From Alphaproteobacteria bacterium (lineage in GTDB: Bacteria > Pseudomonadota > Alphaproteobacteria > Kiloniellales > JAKSDN01): a stretch of 5,766 bases of DNA. The position numbers and the translations under genes were made by a program. Under the pieces are notes generated by a model. The model made no database searches. It saw only the letters and a list, made by a program, of their open reading frames with translations, and was not told the DNA's origin. The DNA is taken from the NCBI GenBank assembly GCA_030598385.1, contig JAUVQB010000113.1:1-5766 (forward strand), given 5' to 3'. Shown one piece after another: positions 1 to 5,671 of the stretch. How positions within the stretch are numbered: the stretch's first letter is position 1; every line of letters starts with the position of its first letter.

Positions 1-995
1 ACGTCCAGGGAATCGCAGGTCGGGCCGCTCAGCGTGAAGGCCGTCTCTTCCTCGCAGGGCTGTTCGTTCAGGCGGATGAGGCGCGCCGGCAGCCGCAAAT
101 CGGTCTGCACCATCTCCGACAAGCTGCCATAGATGCCGTCGTTGATGTAGAGCTGCTCACCCTTGCGCAATTGCACCTGAGCCAGCAGCGAGATGCCGGA
201 GGCCGCCAGCACGCGGCCCGGTTCGGCCATCACCTCGACGGCCGGCTTCACCTTGATGTCCTTCAGGCCCTTGCGGATCGCCGCCATGTAGTCCTCCAGC
301 GGCGGCGCCGAGGTGTTCATGTAAAGCCCCGGGAACCCGCCGCCCACGTCGAGGCAGTCGAGGTCGCAAGATGCGGCTTCCACGATCTCGCCGACCAGGT
401 CGAGCGCCGTTCGGTAGGCCTTGGGATCCTGGCACTGGGAGCCGACATGGAAGGCGATGCCGACCTTGCAGCCGCGCTTGGCGGCCGCTCTAAGCAGGTC
501 CGCCGCCTCGTCCGGTTGGGCGCCGAACTTTTCCGCCAGGTGGTAGGTCGTGCTCTCGTCCGGCGGCGTCCAGATGCGCACGACGATGGTTAGATCTTTA
601 CCGCCGGTCTCCGCCAGCACCTTGTCCAGCTCGCTGGGGTGATCGACCACGAAGTGGCGAATGCCGTAAATCTTATAGGCGCTCTTGATGACCGCGCGGC
701 CCTTCACCGGGTGCATGAAATAGGCCTCGGCATCGTGGAAGGTCTCGCGGACCTGGGCTATCTCCGGCAGGGACGCGGTATCGAAATGACGAATGCCGCC
801 CTTGTAGAGCGCCTTCAGCACCAGGGGATGAGGGTTGCACTTGATGGCGTAAAGCACCGTCCCGGGAAACTGGGTCACGAATTGGCGGGCGTTCTCCTGG
901 AGCACCGCCGGGCGCACGCAATAGACGGGATAACTGGGCGTGAGCGCCATCGCGACGGACGCCACATCGGGGAAGCTCTGGTTTTCTTTGCGCAT
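1..995 (-). CDS. Ornithine/lysine decarboxylase, PLP fold type III (C-terminus cut by window edge)
   Basis: This enzyme decarboxylates a basic amino acid, most likely ornithine to putrescine, the entry step of polyamine synthesis in the cytosol. 331 full codons are visible. They carry the alanine-racemase-like barrel motifs in order: YAIKCNP with the PLP lysine K52, FHVGSQ with H183 stacking on the PLP ring, DVGGGFPG at 216-223 and EPGR at 258-261 (both phosphate binding), NDGIYGS at 285-291, and GPTCDSLD with the catalytic Cys at C327. The Cys and the following Asp match the pair that completes the ODC active site across the dimer. Family members are usually near 380-400 residues, so roughly 50-70 are missing to the left. 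The ATG at 995 follows a GGAGGT seven bases upstream. Ornithine rather than lysine is the default family reading; the sequence does not settle substrate choice. A diaminopimelate decarboxylase is unlikely given the short N-terminus and the CDSLD motif. Confidence 0.93.
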   Translation of the reverse strand, partial: MRKENQSFPDVASVAMALTPSYPVYCVRPAVLQENARQFVTQFPGTVLYAIKCNPHPLVLKALYKGGIRHFDTASLPEIAQVRETFHDAEAYFMHPVKGRAVIKSAYKIYGIRHFVVDHPSELDKVLAETGGKDLTIVVRIWTPPDESTTYHLAEKFGAQPDEAADLLRAAAKRGCKVGIAFHVGSQCQDPKAYRTALDLVGEIVEAASCDLDCLDVGGGFPGLYMNTSAPPLEDYMAAIRKGLKDIKVKPAVEVMAEPGRVLAASGISLLAQVQLRKGEQLYINDGIYGSLSEMVQTDLRLPARLIRLNEQPCEEETAFTLSGPTCDSLD

Positions 996-1070
996 GAACG
1001 CGACCTCCAAAGAAGGCCGAGCCTGCGGTCCAAGGAGGGACCGGCGTGTCTGGCGATCAGTCTCGGGGTG
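996..1070 (-). other. Structured 5' leader of the decarboxylase (putative)
   Basis: Two hairpins can be drawn in the minus-strand leader. The first has perfect 6-bp arms, CGGTCC (1038-1043) and GGACCG (1026-1031), around the loop CTCCTT. The second pairs GGCCT (1014-1018) with AGGTC (1002-1006), including one G-U pair, around a seven-base loop, and it covers most of the Shine-Dalgarno. The CCTCC at the first loop is also complementary to the GGAGG of the Shine-Dalgarno, so the two sites could pair with each other. Polyamine genes are often controlled at translation, and alphaproteobacterial ornithine decarboxylases can carry the speF leader RNA. Whether this leader belongs to that family cannot be judged by eye. 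Short hairpins are common in GC-rich DNA. Confidence 0.35.
1003..1008 (-). promoter_or_regulatory. Shine-Dalgarno of the decarboxylase
   Basis: The minus strand reads GGAGGT here, seven bases before the ATG at 995, and this fixes the start. It is the strongest ribosome binding site in the window. The bases GAGGTC can pair with an upstream GGCCT (see the leader entry), so access may be modulated. Confidence 0.8.
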
Positions 1071-1076
1071 TAGACA

Positions 1077-1105
1077 ATTATGCGATAGCCGGGCCCGACG
1101 ATAAA
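1077..1105 (-). promoter_or_regulatory. Possible sigma-70 promoter for the decarboxylase
   Basis: On the minus strand CATAAT (1077-1082) matches five of six bases of a -10 box. TTTATC (1100-1105) lies 17 bases upstream as a weak -35, with three of six matches. Transcription from here would give a leader of about 75 bases, which fits the hairpins seen downstream. The weak -35 keeps confidence low. Confidence 0.3.
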
Positions 1106-1186
1106 GGCAAGCCTAGTGATCGCCGAGTCGAAGGCCGCTCAGAAATCCTACACGCCAAGGCCGCAAAGCAGAACCAATGCCCTGAA

Positions 1187-1218
1187 CGTCCGCTTTCGAA
1201 CTGATTTTCGTCCGCTTT
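1187..1218. repeat. Tandem-spaced direct repeat CGTCCGCTTT (two copies)
   Basis: The ten bases CGTCCGCTTT occur at 1187-1196 and again at 1209-1218, a 22-base period. The second copy runs into an imperfect palindrome in which TGCCC/GGGCA and the outer CGTC/GACG can pair (1209-1235), with the CGCTT between them left unpaired. The word resembles short GTCCGCTTT-type intergenic repeats that I recall from alphaproteobacterial genomes; that link is from memory and was not searched. Confidence 0.55.
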
Positions 1219-1282
1219 GCCCTCAAGGGCAGACGTAATTGGCGGGTCGGATATTCGTCTGAGATTGACCCAGTGCGGTCTT

Positions 1283-1325
1283 TCCTTTCAGCGGTCGATT
1301 TAGCTGAAAGGAGTCCGCAGCGGAC
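1283..1325. repeat. Two adjacent inverted repeats (10-bp hairpin, then GTCCGC-A-GCGGAC palindrome)
   Basis: TCCTTTCAGC (1283-1292) pairs perfectly with GCTGAAAGGA (1303-1312) around a ten-base loop. The next base begins GTCCGC (1313-1318), one A, then GCGGAC (1320-1325), a 13-base palindrome. No T-run follows on either strand, so a simple intrinsic terminator is unlikely. The palindrome shares its GTCCGC core with the direct repeats further left, so the whole 1187-1325 stretch may be one mosaic repetitive element. A regulator-binding site upstream of the methyltransferase is an alternative. Confidence 0.6.
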
Positions 1326-1427
1326 ATGGATTCCTGAGGCGAACCAAACTGGTGGTCTCGAATCCTCGATGGTGTTAGGTTTTTTCTCGGTGCCAAGCGT
1401 CGGCTGTTGGAAGAAGGGCGTCTGTCG

Positions 1428-2234
1428 ATGGGCTCTACTGCAACGCGAGAGGAACTCGAAGCAGGGCGCGGGTACGAGGCGCTCTTTGTGCCAGCCATCT
1501 TTGAGCCCTGGACGAAACATCTCATTGATGGCGCAGGCGTCGAAGAGAGTTCACACGTATTAGATATTGCCTGTGGATCGGGGGTGCTGACGCGACATGC
1601 ATTTGCACGCTCAGGTCAGTCTGGCCGTGTCGTTGGTGTTGATCCGGCGCCGGGAATGATTGCCGCCGCAAATGAACTTGAGCCCAATATTGAATGGATT
1701 CTAGGTAGTGCCGAAGCGCTGCCATTCGATGACGCCACGTTCGATTGTGTCGTTTCTCAGTTCGGTATGATGTTCTTTCAGGACCGTCAAAAGGCGGCCA
1801 GAGAAATGTTCCGTGTGATGAAACCAGGAAGGAGTTTGGCCATAGCGGTGTGGAATTCAATCGAACACAACCGCGCCTATGGCGACATTATTGCGGTGTT
1901 GGACGAACAAGTCAGCACTGCCGCGGGGGATGCGTTGCGGATGCCATACAGCCTGGGAGATCCGGACGAAGTGATTAATACTCTTTCACAAGGTGGCTTT
2001 AGCGACATCGAATTCGAAACGAGGGCCGAGCAGGCGAAATTCCCCAGTTCTCGTACAATGGTGGAAGCTGAGCTGCGAGGATGGCTGCCGCTCTTCGACA
2101 TCAATCTCAGCGAGGAAAAAATCGCTGATGTGCTGGTCAAATCCGACGGCAAGTTATCCAAATACGCCGCACAGTCCGGAGAGGCGGTTTTCCCGACATC
2201 GGCTCACATAGTGACAGCTCGCAAAGCGCAATAG
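1428..2234 (+). CDS. Class I SAM-dependent methyltransferase (UbiE/Methyltransf_11-like), 268 aa
   Basis: This protein transfers a methyl group from S-adenosylmethionine to an unidentified, probably small-molecule, acceptor. The Rossmann-type motifs are clear: VLDIACGSG at 44-52 (motif I, SAM binding), GVDPAPGM at 70-77 with the acidic D72 at the end of strand 2, SAEALPF at 94-100, FDCVVSQFGMMFF at 105-117 (motif II), and MKPGRSLAIAVW at 131-142 (motif III). The C-terminal third is unassigned and probably holds the acceptor site. I chose ATG 1428 because AAGGG (1414-1418) precedes it by nine bases; an in-frame TTG at 1407 would add seven residues. Composition is unlike its neighbours: rows inside the gene count 47-58% G+C against about 68% in flanking genes, which suggests acquisition by transfer. 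It stands alone, with no partner gene showing its substrate. Confidence 0.9.
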   Translation: MGSTATREELEAGRGYEALFVPAIFEPWTKHLIDGAGVEESSHVLDIACGSGVLTRHAFARSGQSGRVVGVDPAPGMIAAANELEPNIEWILGSAEALPFDDATFDCVVSQFGMMFFQDRQKAAREMFRVMKPGRSLAIAVWNSIEHNRAYGDIIAVLDEQVSTAAGDALRMPYSLGDPDEVINTLSQGGFSDIEFETRAEQAKFPSSRTMVEAELRGWLPLFDINLSEEKIADVLVKSDGKLSKYAAQSGEAVFPTSAHIVTARKAQ

Positions 2235-2539
2235 CCGGCGTCTGCAAAATACGATTTCTCCGTATCTCGGTCATCCAAGAACGGTTCCAGGCGCTTCGTC
2301 AGATGACTAATTCTGGCTAATCTGAGACACCAAAGACCCCATCCTGCGACGACTGCTTTGTCCTTAAAATCGGGCATTCGAGACTGCTCTGCGTATTCAG
2401 CGGAATAAATTTCAAACTTAGACGCGACTCAAAGCCGGACCCGGCCCGTGACAGGGTTTTGGTCTTGGCCGCTCCCTTGCCGGAGTGAGCCGAAATGCTA
2501 GGGTCGGGCCGACTCCTACGAGCCGGTTTCCGCGAACCC
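2235..2539. other. Gene-free intergenic region after the methyltransferase
   Basis: About 300 bases separate the methyltransferase stop from the hydrolase. Rows here are 50-52% G+C until about 2440, after which composition rises again, so the low-GC block ends inside this region. Only a weak stem (ATACG/CGTAT near 2250-2268) follows the methyltransferase, with no T-run. I see no tRNA, no coding signature and no strong promoter. The hydrolase promoter is presumably in the last hundred bases. Confidence 0.5.
2482..2485 (+). promoter_or_regulatory. GGAG Shine-Dalgarno-like site for an alternative hydrolase start at 2495
   Basis: GGAG lies nine bases before an in-frame ATG at 2495, whereas the ATG at 2540 has no purine-rich site before it. 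This favours the longer form on ribosome-binding grounds. Against it, the 15 extra codons include CTA twice and CGA, which look like non-coding sequence for this genome, and family homology begins after 2540. The start is therefore unresolved. Confidence 0.4.
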
Positions 2540-3319
2540 ATGACCGACACGCCCGCTACCCTTTCCCGCCCCGACGGCGCCACGCTCGCCTACCACGCGA
2601 CGGCGGCCGGCGATCCGGGCGACGGCCGCCCGGCCCTGGTGTTCTGCGGCGGCTTCATGTCGGACATGACCGGCACCAAGGCGACGGCGCTGGAGGCCTA
2701 TGCCCAGGACCGGGGCCTCGCCTTCGTGCGCTTCGATTATCTCGGCCACGGCGCTTCCTCGGGCGCCTTTACCGACGGCACCATCGGCCGCTGGGCCGAG
2801 GACGCTGTCGCCGTCCTCGACCAGGCCACCGAGGGGCCGCAGATCCTGATCGGCTCCTCCATGGGCGGCTGGATCATGCTGCTGGCAGCGCTCGCCCGGC
2901 CCGGGCGGGTCGCCGGCCTGGTTGGCATCGCGCCGGCGCCGGACTTCACCGAGGACCTCATGTGGGCGCGCTACGACGCGGAAGTGCGCGCGACCCTGGA
3001 GCGCGACGGCGTCTACCATGAGCCTTCGAGCTATAGCGAGGAGCCGTATACCGTCACCCATCGGCTGATCGTGGAAGGCCGCGACCACTTGCTGCTGCGC
3101 GGGCCCATCGCGCTCGCCTGCCCTCTGCGCATCCTGCAAGGCCTGCAAGACGAGGCAGTACCCTGGCAGACCGCGCTCAGCCTCGCCGAGCGGATCGAGT
3201 CCAAGGACGTCGAGGTGACCCTGGTAAAGGACGGCGACCACCGCCTGTCGGAGCACCACGACCTGGCGCGGCTGTTCGACACCATCACGCGGCTATCGGA
3301 CCGACTCGCCGGCGGTTAA
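2540..3319 (+). CDS. ABHD10-like alpha/beta hydrolase (serine esterase/thioesterase type), 259 aa
   Basis: This is a cytosolic alpha/beta-hydrolase with a complete catalytic triad: S107 in GSSMG, D204 in LQGLQDEAVPW, and H234 in DGDHRLS. The segment FCGGFMSDMTGTKA (35-48), the strand RFDYLGHGASSG (64-75) and the run GPQILIGSSMGGW (99-111) strongly resemble ABHD10, which in animals is a mitochondrial depalmitoylase and acyl-glucuronide esterase. A bacterial member probably cleaves thioesters or esters, but the substrate cannot be read from sequence. The ATG at 2540 puts the fold's first strand at a normal distance; an in-frame ATG at 2495 with a GGAG site is the alternative (274 aa). No signal peptide is visible. 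The gene converges on the SDR, sharing the last four bases, and no terminator hairpin lies between them. Confidence 0.88.
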   Translation: MTDTPATLSRPDGATLAYHATAAGDPGDGRPALVFCGGFMSDMTGTKATALEAYAQDRGLAFVRFDYLGHGASSGAFTDGTIGRWAEDAVAVLDQATEGPQILIGSSMGGWIMLLAALARPGRVAGLVGIAPAPDFTEDLMWARYDAEVRATLERDGVYHEPSSYSEEPYTVTHRLIVEGRDHLLLRGPIALACPLRILQGLQDEAVPWQTALSLAERIESKDVEVTLVKDGDHRLSEHHDLARLFDTITRLSDRLAGG

Positions 3320-4242
3320 GAGCCTTCCATCTCGGCAAGGATCGCGCGCAGGCCCTCGCGGTAGCTCGGATAGGTGAGCGCAACCCCCAGCTCGTCCTTG
3401 ATCCGCGCGTTGGAGACCCGTTTGTTGTCGCGGTAGAAGGAACGGGCCATGTCGGAGAGCTGGGCCTCCTGGAACGGCACCAGCGGCGGCGGCTCCCGGC
3501 CCAGCAATTCGCAGGCGTGGGCGATCACTTCTTGCGGCGGGGCGGCCTCGTCGTCCGAGAGGTTATAGGCGGCGCCGGGGCTGGGCCGGGCGATCGAGGC
3601 CCGCAACACGCTGGCGATGTCGGCCACATGGATCCGGCTGAACACCTGGCCCGGCTTGTCGATGCGCTTGGCCGTGCCGGCCCGCACCGTGTCGAGGGCG
3701 CTGCGGCCAGGCCCGTAGATGCCCGCCAGCCGGAACAGATGGACCGGCAGGCCGTCGCGCTCCCAGAGCTCGAGCCAGGCCGCCTCGGCGGCCACCCGGC
3801 GGCGGCCTCGCTCGCCGGTCGGCGTCAGCTCGGAGTCCTCGTCGACCCAGCCCCCGTCCCGGTCGCCGTAAACCCCGGTGGTCGAGAGGTAGCCGAGCCA
3901 GGTCAGGCTCTCCAAAGCCGCGATGTCCGCCCGGTGATGGCCCAGCACGGGATCTCCCGTACCTGGTTCAACCTCTGGGCCCGGCGGCACCGAGGCCAGC
4001 AGGTGCGTGACGCCCGCGAGGGCGGACGCCGGATCCTCGAGCTGCCGGCCCCGGTCGAACAGAAAGACCTCGATCCCTTCGGCGGACAGACGGCGCGCCT
4101 TGTCGTGCGAACGGGTCGTGCCGGCGGCGGACCAGCCCTCGGCCAGGAGGCGCCGGGCCAGCGCCAGGGCCGAGTAGCCAAGGCCGAAGCAGAACAGGCG
4201 GCCGGGTTTTCCAGCTCTTGTCTCTCCTGCCGCTTCGCCCAC
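3316..4242 (-). CDS. Atypical SDR, NAD(P)-dependent epimerase/dehydratase-like (YeeZ type), 308 aa
   Basis: This is a Rossmann-fold protein of the extended/atypical short-chain dehydrogenase group. The N-terminal nucleotide-binding loop is FGLGYSALALA (19-29), and TTR (42-44) after strand 2 suggests a preference for NADP. YLSTTGVYGD (118-127) supplies the Ser/Thr and Tyr usually found in the active site, but the fourth residue after Y125 is Asp rather than Lys, so the standard YxxxK is incomplete. RLAGIYGPGRS and SRIHVADIA further on are typical of the family, as is a C-terminal half likely to form the substrate lid. The substrate is unknown. The start is GTG at 4242, supported by GGGAG six bases upstream. 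The gene is divergent from yjbQ and ends in the hydrolase stop. Confidence 0.88.
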   Translation of the reverse strand: MGEAAGETRAGKPGRLFCFGLGYSALALARRLLAEGWSAAGTTRSHDKARRLSAEGIEVFLFDRGRQLEDPASALAGVTHLLASVPPGPEVEPGTGDPVLGHHRADIAALESLTWLGYLSTTGVYGDRDGGWVDEDSELTPTGERGRRRVAAEAAWLELWERDGLPVHLFRLAGIYGPGRSALDTVRAGTAKRIDKPGQVFSRIHVADIASVLRASIARPSPGAAYNLSDDEAAPPQEVIAHACELLGREPPPLVPFQEAQLSDMARSFYRDNKRVSNARIKDELGVALTYPSYREGLRAILAEMEGS

Positions 4243-4334
4243 GTTCCGCTCCCGCTTGCATTACACCATGCGAGACCCGAACTTAGGGGCGGACCCTGCA
4301 GCCGGCAAGACAGGGCCGCAGCGGATAATCGAGA
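4243..4334. promoter_or_regulatory. Divergent promoter region between the SDR and yjbQ
   Basis: Ninety-two bases must hold the promoters of both genes. It contains an interrupted inverted repeat, CCCTG (4294-4298) and CAGGG (4311-4315), placed centrally enough to serve as an operator or hairpin. GATAAT (4324-4329) looks like a -10 box on the plus strand but lies only five bases before the yjbQ ATG and has no good -35, so it would imply an almost leaderless message. TGTAAT on the minus strand (4260-4265) is a weak candidate for the SDR. No clear pair of boxes was found. Confidence 0.4.
4249..4253 (-). promoter_or_regulatory. Shine-Dalgarno fixing the GTG start of the SDR
   Basis: The minus strand reads GGGAG here, six bases before the GTG at 4242. 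No ATG in the same frame lies nearby, so this site decides the non-ATG start. Confidence 0.65.
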
Positions 4335-4754
4335 ATGAAACAGGCACACCATCGCTTGAGCCTTCCCGCGCGCGGACCCGGTTTGCACGAGGTGACGCGC
4401 GAGGTCACGGCCTGGCTCGCCGAGCAGCGGGTCCGCGACGGGCTGTTGACCCTCTTCGTGCGTCATACCTCGGCCTCGCTCATAATTCAGGAAAACGCCG
4501 ACCCGGACGTGCAGCGCGATCTCGAGAGCTTCTTTCGACGGCTCGTACCGGAAGACAACAAGCTTTACCGGCACACGGCCGAAGGACCCGACGACATGCC
4601 GGCTCACATCAAGGGCGCGCTCACCCAAACCCAGCTCTCGATCCCCGTCTCCGACGGCCGCCTGGCGCTCGGCACCTGGCAGGGCATCTACCTCTTCGAG
4701 CACCGCCACGCGCCGCACCGGCGGGAGCTGGCCTTGCACCTGATCGGCGAATGA
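4335..4754 (+). CDS. yjbQ: YjbQ/UPF0047 family protein (secondary thiamine-phosphate synthase type), 139 aa
   Basis: This is a small cytosolic enzyme of the UPF0047 family. Members such as E. coli YjbQ have been reported to give weak thiamine-phosphate synthase activity that rescues thiE mutants; the native role is less certain. The signature is complete: RHTSASL (43-49), QENADPDV (52-59), LYRHTAEG (77-84), DDMPAHIK (86-93), and GTWQGIYLFEHR (113-124) near the end. H44, H80 and H91 with nearby acids are likely metal or substrate ligands. The 139-residue length is normal for the family. The ATG at 4335 has only a weak GAGA before it. The stop codon overlaps the start of the TPR gene, so the two are probably co-translated. 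No other thiamine gene and no TPP riboswitch are visible nearby. Confidence 0.93.
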   Translation: MKQAHHRLSLPARGPGLHEVTREVTAWLAEQRVRDGLLTLFVRHTSASLIIQENADPDVQRDLESFFRRLVPEDNKLYRHTAEGPDDMPAHIKGALTQTQLSIPVSDGRLALGTWQGIYLFEHRHAPHRRELALHLIGE

Positions 4755-5524
4755 TGGCCAAGCCGACGCAGCGCGCCGCCCTCCTCTTGGCCCTTCTAGG
4801 CCCGGCCGTCGCCGCGAACCTGGCCTTGGCCGAAGAGGCCAACCCCGCCGCCCAGTACGAAGACTGCCTGCTCTTGGCCGAGGCCGAGCCCGAGGCAGCC
4901 TTCGAAGCCGCCTCGGCCTGGCGGGCCTTGGACGGCGGCGCGCCGGCCGAGCATTGCGCTGCCGTGGCCCTTTTCGGGCTGGGACACTACAACGTGGCGG
5001 GCGAGCGTCTGGAGAACCTGGCTAACAAGCTGAACCGGCAGGGCGAACCCCATCTCAGCCTTACCGCCCTGGCACAGGCCGGCCAGGCCTGGCTGCTCGC
5101 CGAGAACCTGGAACGCGCCTATGCGGTCCAGACGGCCGCCCTGGAAATCGCGCCGGCAGACGCCGAGCTGCTGGTGGACCGGGCCGTCACCCTCGCAGCG
5201 GCGGAGAACTACGGCGACGCCCTCATCGACCTCAACCGCGCCCTCGAGCTCGCCCCCGGCCGGCCCGACATCCTGATCTACCGGGCGAGCGCCCAACGCT
5301 ATCTCGACGACCTTGCGGCGGCCCTGGAAGACGTCGACCGGGCGCTGGTGCTCGATCCCGACAATCCGGAAGGTCTCTTGGAACGCGGCAACCTGCGGCG
5401 CCTGGAGAACGACCTGGCGGGCGCCCGGGCCGACTGGCAGCGCGCGGCCACCTTGGCTGAGGGCCTGCCGACCGGCGATGCCGCCCAGGCCAACATCGCG
5501 ACCCTGGAGTTGGGTGAGGAGTAG
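4751..5524 (+). CDS. Exported tetratricopeptide-repeat protein, 257 aa
   Basis: This is probably a periplasmic TPR scaffold or adaptor with no enzymatic motif. The N-terminus has basic residues K4 and R8, a hydrophobic run from about 9 to 27, and a signal peptidase I site after ALA at 25-27; there is no lipobox. Residues about 102-237 form some four TPR units, each with the helix-turn-helix spacing and the usual small and Pro positions (for example ALEIAPADAELLVDRAV, ALELAPGRPDILIYRAS, ALVLDPDNPEGLLERGN). C39 and C69 in the mature protein could form a disulfide. Translation starts at ATG 4751, overlapping the yjbQ TGA by four bases; the adjacent in-frame ATG at 4754 is equally possible. The absence of a Shine-Dalgarno fits translational coupling. 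The frame stays open far upstream, but that part overlaps yjbQ and is not coding. Partner unknown. Confidence 0.85.
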   Translation: MMAKPTQRAALLLALLGPAVAANLALAEEANPAAQYEDCLLLAEAEPEAAFEAASAWRALDGGAPAEHCAAVALFGLGHYNVAGERLENLANKLNRQGEPHLSLTALAQAGQAWLLAENLERAYAVQTAALEIAPADAELLVDRAVTLAAAENYGDALIDLNRALELAPGRPDILIYRASAQRYLDDLAAALEDVDRALVLDPDNPEGLLERGNLRRLENDLAGARADWQRAATLAEGLPTGDAAQANIATLELGEE

Positions 5525-5526
5525 GA

Positions 5527-5566
5527 CGGACCGTTGTCGCGGTTCCGGCCCACGCGCCCTTTTTTT
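5527..5566 (+). terminator. Possible transcription terminator after the yjbQ-TPR operon
   Basis: CGGACCG (5527-5533) can pair with CGGTTCCG (5540-5547) as a 7-bp stem with one bulged T and a six-base loop. A T7 run follows at 5560-5566. The 12-base gap between stem and T-run is longer than usual, so this is an imperfect intrinsic terminator; a short CGCG/CGCG stem closer to the T-run is an alternative. Confidence 0.4.
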
Positions 5567-5581
5567 GGTTGATAGGCCTCT

Positions 5582-5642
5582 GCACCAGCCCGATCCCCCT
5601 CCCAGTGCGCGGGCGTAGCCGGGCGCTTCGCGCGGCTGGTGC
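5582..5642. repeat. Inverted repeat with 9-bp arms between convergent genes
   Basis: GCACCAGCC (5582-5590) is perfectly complementary to GGCTGGTGC (5634-5642), with 43 GC-rich bases between. Inside lies a competing hairpin: AGCCG (5617-5621) pairs with CGGCT (5633-5637), followed after one G-G mismatch by GCG/CGC and a CTT loop. It sits between the ends of the TPR gene and the GST gene, so it could act as a two-way transcription stop or be a dispersed intergenic repeat. It lacks the T-runs of a standard terminator. Confidence 0.6.
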
Positions 5643-5671
5643 CGCGACTCGATAAAGCGACTAAACCCCGC

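Larger units (their letters stand above)
1083..1427. other. Gene-free intergenic region between divergent genes, with repeats
   Basis: This 345-base stretch separates the leftward decarboxylase from the rightward methyltransferase. I see no credible gene in it. Open frames exist on both strands but have no family signature and no Shine-Dalgarno. What it does hold is a cluster of GTCCGC/GCGGAC copies and hairpins (1187-1325) and a T6 run at 1380-1385 without a convincing stem before it. Base composition falls to about 53% G+C in the row 1201-1260, well below the flanking genes. No good promoter for the methyltransferase was recognised. Confidence 0.6.

Noticed and set aside
171..1073. Two plus-strand frames opposite the decarboxylase
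   Set aside because: They are antisense to a gene with every catalytic motif of its family and show no domain of their own.
1348..1368. GGTCTCGAATCCTC, resembling the T-arm of a tRNA
   Set aside because: The loop reads CTCGAAT rather than TTCGAAT, and no acceptor, D or anticodon stem could be drawn around it, so neither a tRNA nor a tRNA-derived attachment site is supported.
1366..1385. T6 run at 1380-1385 as a terminator
   Set aside because: Only a three-base stem precedes it, and it lies just upstream of the methyltransferase start with no gene ending there.
1113..1520. Open frame of 135 codons on the minus strand across the repeat region
   Set aside because: No domain or family signature, no good Shine-Dalgarno, and it runs through the GTCCGC repeats and into the start of the methyltransferase. 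Translated repeats of this kind often appear as false proteins.
2516..3259. Open frame of 247 codons antisense to the hydrolase
   Set aside because: The hydrolase strand has an intact catalytic triad and family motifs. The antisense protein has none and is a by-product of GC-rich codon use.
3517..4338. Plus-strand frame of 273 codons antisense to the SDR
   Set aside because: The SDR on the minus strand has clear Rossmann motifs and a Shine-Dalgarno; this frame has neither.
3903..4739. Minus-strand frame of 278 codons across yjbQ and the start of the SDR
   Set aside because: It overlaps the complete YjbQ signature on the other strand and the SDR in another frame, with no recognisable domain.
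4256..4750. Upstream extension of the TPR frame to an ATG at 4256
   Set aside because: The extension overlaps the whole of yjbQ, and using it would bury a clear signal peptide that begins at 4751-4754.
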